Source: UBA685 sp049890215 (GTDB lineage Bacteria > Pseudomonadota > Alphaproteobacteria > Puniceispirillales > Puniceispirillaceae). From it: a stretch of DNA of 64,000 bases. This document shows positions 17,296-25,462 of this stretch, in pieces. The stretch covers positions 1 to 64,000 of the forward strand of contig JBMHBX010000001.1 of assembly GCA_049890215.1 (NCBI GenBank). Direction: 5' to 3'. Each line of letters opens with the position of its first letter. Within the stretch, counting starts at the first letter, position 1. The notes under the pieces were generated by a model that was not told the origin of the DNA, did not search any database, and worked only from the letters and a program-made list of their open reading frames with translations. The translations under genes and the position numbers were made by a program.

Positions 17296-19278
17296 ATGGC
17301 TCGTAAACCAAGCGCAAATGCGGCTGATATCAAAGACGCAAAAGGTGATGCCCCGATTCTTGATACCAACAATTCTGCGATCAAAACCCTTATCAAAAAG
17401 GGCAAAGAACGCGGCTTTGTAACACATGACGAATTAAACGCTGCCTTACCGCAAGAAGAACTGACCTCTGAGCAAATTGAAGATGTGATGTCTGCGCTCA
17501 GTGAAATGGGTGTGAATGTGGTTGATTCAGCTGATAGCGAAGATGCCGTTGCTGATGAAAATGACAGTGATACCCAATCATCTGGCAATCTGACAGATAG
17601 TGATGTGTCTGGTTCAGATGACCCGGTGCGTATGTATTTGCGCGAAATGGGCACAGTCGAGCTGTTGTCCAGAGAAGGTGAAATTGCTATTGCCAAGCGT
17701 ATTGAGGCTGGCCGTGAAATGATGATTGGCGGCTTATATGAAAGCCCGCTCACAATCAGAGCTTTAATGGAATGGCGCAAACGTGTGGAAGATGGAGAAA
17801 TGCCACTGCGCGATATCATTGATCTTGATACCACGCACCAACGCCTCAATGGCGCGCCTTTGGAAGATCAGAACGAATTGCGTCTTGACCCATCTGAAGA
17901 TTTGGAATCACAAGAAGATGAATCTGAAGAAGAAGAAGAGCAAGACGAGACATCAGACGAAGAGGGCGATGAGAACGCCAATAATGATGACGATGATGAT
18001 GATCTAGATGATTTGAATATGTCGCTCGCGGCCATGGAAGAGGCTGTCAGAGATGACGTATTTGCAAGCTTTCATGAGGTCGAAGCTGCCTTTAAGCACT
18101 TTGATAAGTTGCAACAAGCACACTTGAAAGCCATGAAAAAAGAGGTGCCATTTGATCCGAAAAGTGAAGCAGAGCGCCAAAAAGCCCGCATCACATTGGC
18201 TGAAAAAATGGAATCTGTTTATCTGAATGCTAACCGCCTTGAATCTCTGTCAGAACAATTATTTGATCTGTCTCGTCACATTACCTCTATCGAAGGCGGG
18301 ATCTTGCGGCTTGCGACTGATTGCCGTGTGAATCGCAATCAATTTATAGAAGCATGGACAGGGCGCGAAAATGTCGCCAATTGGCCGGGTGATAAATTCA
18401 ATAACGCTGCCTGGCGCAAATTGATGGAAAATCACGCTGATGAAATCAGTGACACGCAGGAAAAAATGGATTTGATGATCGCTGATATTGGCCTGTCAAT
18501 TGGCGAATTCCGTGAAATTATCCAGACAGTCCAAAGAGGCCAGAGAGAAGCGGCACGTGCCAAAAAAGAAATGGTAGAAGCCAATTTGCGTCTGGTCATC
18601 TCTATTGCCAAAAAATACACCAATCGCGGCCTGCAATTCCTTGATCTGATTCAGGAAGGCAATATCGGCCTGATGAAAGCGGTTGATAAATTTGAATATC
18701 GCAGAGGGTATAAATTCTCAACCTACGCGACATGGTGGATTCGTCAGGCAATTACCCGCTCTATCGCTGATCAGGCACGCACAATCCGTATTCCTGTTCA
18801 TATGATTGAGACAATCAATAAATTGGTCCGCACATCACGTCATATGCTACATGAAATTGGTCGTGAGCCGACCCCTGAAGAATTAGCAGAAAAGCTGTCT
18901 ATGCCGCTGGATAAGGTGCGCAAGGTTCTCAAAATTGCCAAAGAGCCTATCTCACTTGAGACGCCAATTGGTGATGAAGAAGACAGCCAGCTTGGTGATT
19001 TCATCGAAGATAAAAATGCAATCCAACCACTTGATGCTGCTATCCAGTCAAATTTACGTGAAACCACAACCAGAGTATTGGCAAGTTTAACACCTCGTGA
19101 AGAGAGGGTCTTGCGTATGCGTTTCGGTATTGGTATGAACACAGACCACACGCTCGAAGAAGTGGGTCAGCAATTCTCTGTGACAAGAGAACGTATCAGA
19201 CAGATTGAAGCCAAAGCCTTGCGCAAGCTGAAACATCCGTCACGATCACGCAAGCTGCGCAGCTTCCTTGAGCATTAA
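17296..19278 (+). CDS. rpoD: RNA polymerase primary sigma factor (sigma-70)
   Basis: 660 residues. Region 1.1 is at the N-terminus, region 1.2 at DDPVRMYLREMGTVELLSRE. A long acidic low-complexity insert of Asp/Glu follows near residues 195-240, part of the non-conserved region common in alphaproteobacterial RpoD. Region 2 holds LRLVISIAKKYTNRGLQFLD and YKFSTYATWWIRQAITR. Region 4.2 ends with VTRERIRQIEAKALRKLKHP. It directs transcription of housekeeping genes. ATG 17296 is used; the preceding in-frame TTG is less likely. The upstream ribosome site is weak. Third gene of the yqeY-dnaG-rpoD series, followed by a tRNA. Confidence 0.98.
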   Translation: MARKPSANAADIKDAKGDAPILDTNNSAIKTLIKKGKERGFVTHDELNAALPQEELTSEQIEDVMSALSEMGVNVVDSADSEDAVADENDSDTQSSGNLTDSDVSGSDDPVRMYLREMGTVELLSREGEIAIAKRIEAGREMMIGGLYESPLTIRALMEWRKRVEDGEMPLRDIIDLDTTHQRLNGAPLEDQNELRLDPSEDLESQEDESEEEEEQDETSDEEGDENANNDDDDDDLDDLNMSLAAMEEAVRDDVFASFHEVEAAFKHFDKLQQAHLKAMKKEVPFDPKSEAERQKARITLAEKMESVYLNANRLESLSEQLFDLSRHITSIEGGILRLATDCRVNRNQFIEAWTGRENVANWPGDKFNNAAWRKLMENHADEISDTQEKMDLMIADIGLSIGEFREIIQTVQRGQREAARAKKEMVEANLRLVISIAKKYTNRGLQFLDLIQEGNIGLMKAVDKFEYRRGYKFSTYATWWIRQAITRSIADQARTIRIPVHMIETINKLVRTSRHMLHEIGREPTPEELAEKLSMPLDKVRKVLKIAKEPISLETPIGDEEDSQLGDFIEDKNAIQPLDAAIQSNLRETTTRVLASLTPREERVLRMRFGIGMNTDHTLEEVGQQFSVTRERIRQIEAKALRKLKHPSRSRKLRSFLEH

Positions 19279-19289
19279 CAGAATGTGAC

Positions 19290-19366
19290 GGGCCTGTAGT
19301 TCAATTGGTTAGAACCCACGGCTCATAACCGTGTTGTTGCAGGTTCGAGTCCTGCCGGGCCCACCA
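19290..19366 (+). tRNA. tRNA with CAT anticodon (probably tRNA-Ile2, possibly elongator tRNA-Met)
   Basis: A 77-base cloverleaf. Acceptor GGGCCTG pairs with CGGGCCC, the anticodon stem CACGG/CCGTG encloses CTCATAA, and the T arm is GCAGG-TTCGAGT-CCTGC, with encoded CCA. The paired first acceptor bases and the lack of three G-C pairs in the anticodon stem exclude initiator tRNA. CAT-anticodon tRNAs read AUG, or AUA after lysidine modification. The overall sequence looks more like alphaproteobacterial tRNA-Ile2, but this cannot be settled by eye. Confidence 0.93.
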
Positions 19367-19378
19367 TATTCTTGTTAT

Positions 19379-19420
19379 CAAAAAGGGCTTTCACCGCAAT
19401 GGCGCAAAGCCCCTTTTTTA
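19379..19420. terminator. Bidirectional terminator between tRNA and aspartate aminotransferase
   Basis: AAAAAGGGCTTT (19380-19391) pairs with AAAGCCCCTTTTTT (19406-19419) with one bulged base. T tracts on both strands make it usable by the tRNA/rpoD transcript and by the convergent aminotransferase. Confidence 0.75.
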
Positions 19421-19446
19421 TGATTAGCGAAGCTGGATTCAGCGTT

Positions 19447-20655
19447 TTATGAAGATGGCTTGACCAGCAAATCAGTTGCTCTTTTGATACGCCCCATCGC
19501 ATCACGCAAAGCCTCTGTTGAGGTTGCATAGGAAATGCGGAAATGCGGCTCAAGGCCAAAAGCGGCCCCCTGAACAGCGGCAACACCGCCTTCTTCAAGC
19601 AGCCAGGTCACATAATCACCATCATTTTCAATGATTTTGCCATCAGGGCGTTTTGCCCCAATCAGGCCGGCACATGACGGATAGACATAAAAGGCGCCAT
19701 CAGGGCGTGAACAATCAAGCCCGTCAATCTCGTTTAAGGCCTCAACCACCAAATTGCGGCGCTCTGCAAAATGCACAGCATTTGCCACCATAAAATCAAG
19801 TGGCCCGTTCAAGGCGGCAACCGCAGCATATTGCGCAATTGAATTCGGATTAGAAGTTGATTGAGACTGAATCTTTGCCATCGCCTTGATCAAAGGCTGT
19901 GGACCACAGGCATAGCCAATGCGCCACCCTGTCATGCAATAGGCTTTTGATACCCCATTTGTGGTTAATGTGCGGGCCTGCAAATCAGGTGCCACCTCTA
20001 CCAGCGTTGAAAAGGTAAAATCATCATAGACAAGATGCTCATACATATCATCACACATCACCATGACATGTTCATGGCGGCGCAGTACATCTGCCAGAGC
20101 CGCTAATTCTGCTGCACTATAGCCGGCGCCTGTCGGGTTGGACGGGCTGTTCAAAATCAACCATTTTGTCTTCTGCGTAATCGCAGCATCAAGCGCTGCG
20201 GGCGTCAGCTTAAACCCGTCTTCTTGTGAACAGGTCACAGGCACAGGCACACCTTCAGCCAATAACACCATATCAGGATAAGATACCCAATAAGGCGCAG
20301 GGACAATCACTTCATCACCCGGGTTCACAGTTGCCATCAGCGCATTATATAAAATCTGCTTGCCGCCTGTACCAACAGTGACTTCGCCAACAGTTGTCTT
20401 GATATTATTTTCACGCAAAAACTTATCAACAATTGCCTGCTTTAATTCAGGGATACCATCGACCGCTGTATATTTTGTTTTGCCATTTGTCATGGCAATA
20501 CGGGCTGCCTCTTTAATATGCTCAGGCGTATCAAAATCAGGCTCACCTGCCCCAAGGCCAATCACATCATGGCCTGCAGCCTTAAGCTCAGCTGCTTTGG
20601 TTGAAACAGCGATTGTGGGGGATGGTTTAATTCGTGACAATCTGTCAGCTAGCAT
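19447..20655 (-). CDS. Aspartate aminotransferase (PLP class I)
   Basis: 402 residues, class I fold-type I aminotransferase of the alphaproteobacterial AatA type. The N-terminus is MLADRLSRIKPSPTIAVSTKA, substrate loop GLGAGEPDFDTP, then NSPSNPTG for PLP contact. The Schiff-base Lys is in TNGVSKAYCMTGWR near residue 236. It interconverts aspartate/oxaloacetate with glutamate/2-oxoglutarate; some members also use prephenate. AGGAG seven bases before the ATG supports the start. Stand-alone gene, divergent from uvrB. Confidence 0.95.
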   Translation of the reverse strand: MLADRLSRIKPSPTIAVSTKAAELKAAGHDVIGLGAGEPDFDTPEHIKEAARIAMTNGKTKYTAVDGIPELKQAIVDKFLRENNIKTTVGEVTVGTGGKQILYNALMATVNPGDEVIVPAPYWVSYPDMVLLAEGVPVPVTCSQEDGFKLTPAALDAAITQKTKWLILNSPSNPTGAGYSAAELAALADVLRRHEHVMVMCDDMYEHLVYDDFTFSTLVEVAPDLQARTLTTNGVSKAYCMTGWRIGYACGPQPLIKAMAKIQSQSTSNPNSIAQYAAVAALNGPLDFMVANAVHFAERRNLVVEALNEIDGLDCSRPDGAFYVYPSCAGLIGAKRPDGKIIENDGDYVTWLLEEGGVAAVQGAAFGLEPHFRISYATSTEALRDAMGRIKRATDLLVKPSS

Positions 20656-20807
20656 GCTGAACTCCTTGCTCTGTCATTTTGAGAGTCATTCTTTGGTAAT
20701 AATGGGGGCAAAAATACGCCGCAATCACATAGCTGTCCAACAAAAAGCGAAGTTTTTTTATCTGCCGCCATATGGTCAAAGAGGATGAATGCCACTAAGT
20801 TATCATC

Positions 20808-22952
20808 ATGATGAATGAAGCCGCTAATGAAAATCCGGATAAATCGCTGGCGAACAGACAAGCAGAGCCTGCAAATTATGATTTGCAGACAAGCTTTCAG
20901 CCAAGCGGTGACCAGCCTGCCGCGATTGCAGAATTGCTTGAAGGTGTTGCCAATGATGAACGTGATCAAGTTCTCCTTGGTGTGACCGGCTCAGGCAAAA
21001 CCTTTACCATTGCCCATGTCATCCGCGAATCCAAAAGACCTGCCCTTATTCTGGCGCCAAATAAGACATTGGCAGCCCAGCTTTACGGCGAGATGAAATC
21101 CTTATTTCCAAATAACTCTGTGGAATATTTCGTCTCTTATTATGATTATTATCAGCCAGAAGCCTATGTGCCCCGGTCTGATACTTATATTGAAAAAGAA
21201 TCATCAATTAATGAGCAGATTGACCGTATGCGTCACTCAGCAACAAGAGCGCTTCTTGAACGTGATGATGTGATCATTGTTGCGTCTGTCTCTTGTATTT
21301 ATGGCATTGGGTCTGTTGAAACTTATTCAACAATGACGTTTCGCATAAACAAAGAAGATGAAATTGAACGCCAGTCATTATTGCGCCGCTTAACAGAGTT
21401 ACAATACAGACGAAATGATCTCAATTTTGTGCGCGGCACCTTTCGTGTAAGAGGCGATAATATCGAATTATTCCCTGCCCACTTTGAAGACAGAGCCTGG
21501 CGCATTTCCCTGTTTGGTGATGAGGTGGAGACAATCCATGAATTTGACCCTCTCACAGGAGAGAAAACCGCCAATTTAGAGCATATTACAATCTTTGCCA
21601 ATTCGCACTATGTGACCCCGCGCCCGACCCTGCAACAAGCGGTAAAGCTGATAGGACAAGAGCTAAAGGTCACGTTGAATGACTTTCACGAAGCAGGCAA
21701 ATTGCTTGAAGCACAGCGCCTTGAACAACGCACCAAATTTGACCTGGAAATGATAGAAGCCACAGGCAGCTGTAACGGGATTGAAAATTATTCACGCTAT
21801 CTATCAGGGCGTAAACAAGGTGAGCCACCACCAACTTTATTTGAATATTTGCCAGAAAATGCGCTTTTGATCATTGATGAGAGCCATGTCACCGTGCCGC
21901 AAATCGGCGCGATGTATAAAGGTGACTTTGCGCGCAAAACCACGCTTTCCACTTATGGATTTCGTCTGCCATCCTGCCTTGATAACAGGCCGCTGAAATT
22001 CGAAGAATGGGAACAATTTCGCCCGCAAACCATTTTTGTGTCTGCCACCCCCGGCAATTGGGAGATGGAACAAACGCAAGGCAGTTTTGTTGAACAGATT
22101 GTCCGCCCCACCGGGCTGATTGACCCTGTATGCCTTATCAGGCCGACTGAAAGCCAGGTAGATGACATTATTGCAGAATCACGTCAGGCAGCGCTTGACG
22201 GGACACGTGTTCTTATCACAACGTTGACCAAAAAAATGGCGGAGGCGCTGACAGAATATATGCATGAGGCCGGAGTGAAGGTCCGCTATGTTCACTCAGA
22301 TGTCGACACGCTTGAGCGAATTGAAATCCTGCGTGACCTGCGCCTTGGTGTTTTTGATGTTCTGATTGGCATTAATTTGCTTCGTGAGGGCATTGATATA
22401 CCTGAATGCGCCTTGGTTGGGATTTTGGACGCTGACAAGGAAGGGTATTTGCGCTCAAAAACCTCTTTGATCCAGACCATTGGACGTGCGGCGCGTAATG
22501 TTGATGGCCGCGTTATTTTATATGCTGACAAGATGACAGAGTCTCTTACCTATGCTCTGGATGAGACCAAAAGACGGCGTGAAAAACAACAAGCCTGGAA
22601 CAAGGCAAATGGCATTACCCCTGAATCAGTGAAAAAAGACATTGCTGATATTTTGGAATCTGTCTATGAGCGCGCTGATCATGTGAATGTGCGCACAGGC
22701 GTCAAAAACGCCAATTTACAAGGCAAAGACCTTAAGACCATCATGGCAGAGATTGAACAACAAATGCGCGATGCCGCTGCCAATCTGGAATTTGAAGAAG
22801 CTGCCCGTCTCAGAGATGAATTGCGCCGTCTCGAAGCCAAAGATCTGGGCCTTGATGCCCCTGGCATGCCGCCTGCAAAACCAGCGCGCCGCTCTGCCGA
22901 GATAGACTCTCCCATTCAGCCACCCTCAGGCAGACGCCCCTCACGGCGTTAA
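20808..22952 (+). CDS. uvrB: Excinuclease ABC subunit B
   Basis: 714 residues. Walker A GVTGSGKT near residue 58-65. The damage-probing beta-hairpin is at YYDYYQPEAYVP, DEAD-type Walker B at LIIDESH, and helicase motif VI at QTIGRAARN. The C-terminal UVR motif (EIEQQMRDAAANLEFEEAARLRD) binds UvrC, whose gene is 2.5 kb downstream. UvrB verifies DNA damage in nucleotide-excision repair. Two ATGs (20808, 20811) are possible starts. Its stop overlaps the convergent EamA gene stop in TTAA. Confidence 0.98.
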   Translation: MMNEAANENPDKSLANRQAEPANYDLQTSFQPSGDQPAAIAELLEGVANDERDQVLLGVTGSGKTFTIAHVIRESKRPALILAPNKTLAAQLYGEMKSLFPNNSVEYFVSYYDYYQPEAYVPRSDTYIEKESSINEQIDRMRHSATRALLERDDVIIVASVSCIYGIGSVETYSTMTFRINKEDEIERQSLLRRLTELQYRRNDLNFVRGTFRVRGDNIELFPAHFEDRAWRISLFGDEVETIHEFDPLTGEKTANLEHITIFANSHYVTPRPTLQQAVKLIGQELKVTLNDFHEAGKLLEAQRLEQRTKFDLEMIEATGSCNGIENYSRYLSGRKQGEPPPTLFEYLPENALLIIDESHVTVPQIGAMYKGDFARKTTLSTYGFRLPSCLDNRPLKFEEWEQFRPQTIFVSATPGNWEMEQTQGSFVEQIVRPTGLIDPVCLIRPTESQVDDIIAESRQAALDGTRVLITTLTKKMAEALTEYMHEAGVKVRYVHSDVDTLERIEILRDLRLGVFDVLIGINLLREGIDIPECALVGILDADKEGYLRSKTSLIQTIGRAARNVDGRVILYADKMTESLTYALDETKRRREKQQAWNKANGITPESVKKDIADILESVYERADHVNVRTGVKNANLQGKDLKTIMAEIEQQMRDAAANLEFEEAARLRDELRRLEAKDLGLDAPGMPPAKPARRSAEIDSPIQPPSGRRPSRR

Positions 22953-23869
22953 GATGATGATTTGCGGCTGCGTTGAGAGACAAGCCATAAGCCAGGCAAA
23001 ATCAGCCCCCCGCCTATTATGTGAAACAGTGCAAGTTCCTCACCCAATAGCAACATTGCAAGGCCGGCTGCATAAATAGGGGATAAATATAAAGTGGCGC
23101 CGGCAATGGTCGTGCCCAATTGTGAGACAATAAACCCATAGCTAAGATAGGCTCCCAAAGACGCCACAAAAACCAGAATACATAGCGCGCCAATGATGAC
23201 CAATGTAATTTCAGGCAACGGCCCCCTTATCATCACCTCAGCTATCACAAAAGGCGCGTGCCACAAAGCGCCGCCCAGAGCCATCGCACCAAAGCGCTGA
23301 ATCTGAGTCAAAGAAGTCGCACTATATTTCAGCCCCAAAGAATAAATCGCAAAGCTCATTGTGGCCATCACAATCAGCATATCACCCTGATTTAACGACA
23401 GGCTAAGCAGACGGCTTATATCAGCTTGTGTGATGATGATGACAACCCCGCATAATCCCATCGCCAGACCAAACATCTGCCGCTTATTAAGCCGTTCTCC
23501 AAAACGCACAAAAGCCAAAAGCGCTATCAGTAACGGGGCCGCGCTGTAAATCAGCCCAATATTCATCGCTGTGGTATAATCACCTGCCAGATAGACAGGC
23601 CCGCCACAAAGCCCCATACCAAGGGCCGCAAGCCCCAAAATACCGCGCCACTCTTTTTTGATTTGTGCCACAGCAAGCCTCCTCATAAAACCAAGAAGAG
23701 CACAAATAAGAAGGCCCACAAAAAACCATCTGCCAAGTGCCATCGCCATTGGCGGAAATACACCTGACATGCCGCGGGCAAGCAACATGTTTGACGCAAA
23801 AAACGCAGGACAGATAAGCACAAATGCCCAGGCAATTTTATCTTTTACTGACTGAGTCATTGAGACCAT
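22949..23869 (-). CDS. EamA/DMT-superfamily transporter
   Basis: About 306 residues with roughly ten hydrophobic segments and two EamA repeats. The first starts FVLICPAFFASNMLLARGMSG; the second contains ATMSFAIYSLGLKYSA and ends in LLLGEELALFHIIGGGLIL. DMT proteins usually export metabolites or amino acids; the substrate is unknown. I start at 23869, where GGTGTG precedes MVSMTQSV; a longer frame to 23965 adds a charged segment without family similarity. Stops interleave with uvrB. Confidence 0.85.
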   Translation of the reverse strand: MVSMTQSVKDKIAWAFVLICPAFFASNMLLARGMSGVFPPMAMALGRWFFVGLLICALLGFMRRLAVAQIKKEWRGILGLAALGMGLCGGPVYLAGDYTTAMNIGLIYSAAPLLIALLAFVRFGERLNKRQMFGLAMGLCGVVIIITQADISRLLSLSLNQGDMLIVMATMSFAIYSLGLKYSATSLTQIQRFGAMALGGALWHAPFVIAEVMIRGPLPEITLVIIGALCILVFVASLGAYLSYGFIVSQLGTTIAGATLYLSPIYAAGLAMLLLGEELALFHIIGGGLILPGLWLVSQRSRKSSS

Positions 23870-24011
23870 TGTCACACCAATATTATGCAAAAAGGGAAAT
23901 AAATGCGTTTTCTTAAAATGAGGCGCCTTTTTGGATCTTGCCTTTCGGCAAACGGCACCCCACATATTGCATAACTATATCTTTACGGCGATCTCAGGCA
24001 AGGATTTAATC

Positions 24012-25010
24012 GTGCTCTCACCCGCAGAATTACTTATGAACTGGCTACCAGATGGGGTGGTACAGTCAAGCATGCTCATCATAGCAGGGATCTTTTTTCT
24101 TGGCATTGGTGGCACCCTGATTGTCCCTGCCACCACCGCCCTTGGCAAAGTCTTCAAAGTATCACCTGTGCTGATTGCCATCCTAGTCATCGCAGGCGGC
24201 ACTTCGGCCCCTGAATTAGTGGTATCTGTGCAGGCAGCCTTTGTTGGGTCACCTGATATCGCTATTGGCAATGTGATAGGCTCAAATATGGCCAACATGC
24301 TTCTTGTCACTGCCCTGGCCGGATTGATGACTGCCTTTCCTCTTCACTTCGCGTCTCATCAGGCCAATAGCGATGATGCCAATAAAGCAAAGCAAGATCT
24401 TTTGGTGATGGTGGTTCTGACAATCATTATATCACTTAGCCTGATGCTTCTTGCAGGCATACCTGCGATTATCTCCCTTAGTCTGTTGCTGATAACAGGG
24501 TACTACATCTATCGTCTCATCAGCCGCGACTCAGATGAACAAGACATCATAGACGAGGGACAAACCCCTGCCTTATGGCCTGCCATTGGCAAGGTGGTTG
24601 GTGCGCTGCTCGCCCTGCTTGCCGGCGCTGATATGATTGTCTCCGGCGGCGTTCTCATCGCCACAGATCTGGGTTTGTCACAATCTGCCATAGGCCTTTC
24701 CATTGTCGCGGTTGGCACATCCTTACCAGAAATTGTGGCAGTCATTGCCAGCGCGTTTCACAAACGAAGTGATCTTGCTCTTGGCAATATTATTGGGTCA
24801 AACATTTTTAATCTTGGCATCATCTTAGGGCTAACCGGCCTGATTGCCCCCCTTCCCAAAAGCGCTGATATCACAAGTTTGACGATTGGTTGTTTTGCCC
24901 TCACAACACTGATTTTCACAGCTCTGATTCTCTTAAAGATCACACTCAAAAGACCAATAGCCTTTGTTTTTGTTGGCTTTTATTTTGCCTTCCTCAACCT
25001 GCAAATCTGA
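24012..25010 (+). CDS. Calcium/sodium antiporter (CaCA family, YrbG-like)
   Basis: About 332 residues with two inverted alpha-repeats. Each carries the ion-binding signature: GGTSAPELVVS with GNVIGSNMANMLLV in the first half, VGTSLPEIVAVI with GNIIGSNIFNLGIILG in the second. Ten or so membrane segments. The family exchanges Na+ (or K+/H+) for Ca2+ at the inner membrane. GTG 24012 is chosen because AAGGA lies seven bases upstream; an upstream TTG at 23931 has no ribosome site. No operon partner. Confidence 0.92.
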   Translation: MLSPAELLMNWLPDGVVQSSMLIIAGIFFLGIGGTLIVPATTALGKVFKVSPVLIAILVIAGGTSAPELVVSVQAAFVGSPDIAIGNVIGSNMANMLLVTALAGLMTAFPLHFASHQANSDDANKAKQDLLVMVVLTIIISLSLMLLAGIPAIISLSLLLITGYYIYRLISRDSDEQDIIDEGQTPALWPAIGKVVGALLALLAGADMIVSGGVLIATDLGLSQSAIGLSIVAVGTSLPEIVAVIASAFHKRSDLALGNIIGSNIFNLGIILGLTGLIAPLPKSADITSLTIGCFALTTLIFTALILLKITLKRPIAFVFVGFYFAFLNLQI

Positions 25011-25462
25011 GAACTACAACCAAAAGTTTTGCACATGTTGCCGCTCTTTGCCTTATTTCAGCTTTTTAAGCAAAAAATAACATAACCAAGTGACCATTTT
25101 TTCTCTTGCAATTGCCTAACTATATGATTTTATTGAATTTATAAAATTTGCCTATTTTTTGGGCAAAATGCGCAGATACGCTGAAAACACTCAATTTTTG
25201 CCCTGATCAGAGAAGTTTTCAACAAAGTTATCCACAGGAAACGGGGATAAGTTTTCACAAGATATTGCCTGTCGATTCGACTCCTGATTCGCCTCATGTT
25301 TCGCCCATTCGCATGAAAGAGAGCAGGGCCAGCAAGCCCCTCTTTTCAGATAGGATAAAAACCTGTGCTCTTTGCTCAAAAAAACAAATGCGCTGTCTTG
25401 GATTCAAGGTCGCCATTCGCTATGATTTAATGCACAGTTTTTGCCGGAACCATCACCATATC
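25011..25462. other. Long AT-rich non-coding region before uvrC
   Basis: 452 bases. The first part (25060-25160) is strongly AT-rich. A small stem TTTGCC/GGCAAA sits at 25147-25167, and a consensus DnaA box at 25228-25236 is flanked by two AGTTTTCA repeats (25213-25220 and 25251-25258). Between about 25318 and 25377 an imperfect stem pairs GAGAGCAGG with CCTGTGCTC. An in-frame extension of uvrC covers the region but has no family similarity. I could not place a convincing promoter. Confidence 0.5.
25228..25236 (+). promoter_or_regulatory. Consensus DnaA box
   Basis: TTATCCACA, an exact match to the strong DnaA box, next to an AT-rich stretch. A single box could mark DnaA-controlled transcription or titration; an origin would need several boxes and I see only one. 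Confidence 0.4.

Noticed and set aside
17880..18010. Repeat or frameshift in rpoD at the run of Asp/Glu codons
   Set aside because: The frame is continuous, and acidic low-complexity inserts in the non-conserved region are usual in alphaproteobacterial RpoD.
19290..19366. Initiator tRNA-fMet
   Set aside because: The first acceptor pair is G-C and the anticodon stem lacks the three consecutive G-C pairs of initiators.
25060..25240. Chromosome replication origin
   Set aside because: AT-rich DNA plus one DnaA box is not enough. No cluster of boxes and none of the usual alphaproteobacterial origin neighbours (such as hemE) is present.
25148..25462. N-terminal extension of UvrC by 105 codons
   Set aside because: The extension has no similarity to UvrC, starts from a non-ATG codon and covers the AT-rich region with the DnaA box. 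The family start is at ATG 25463.
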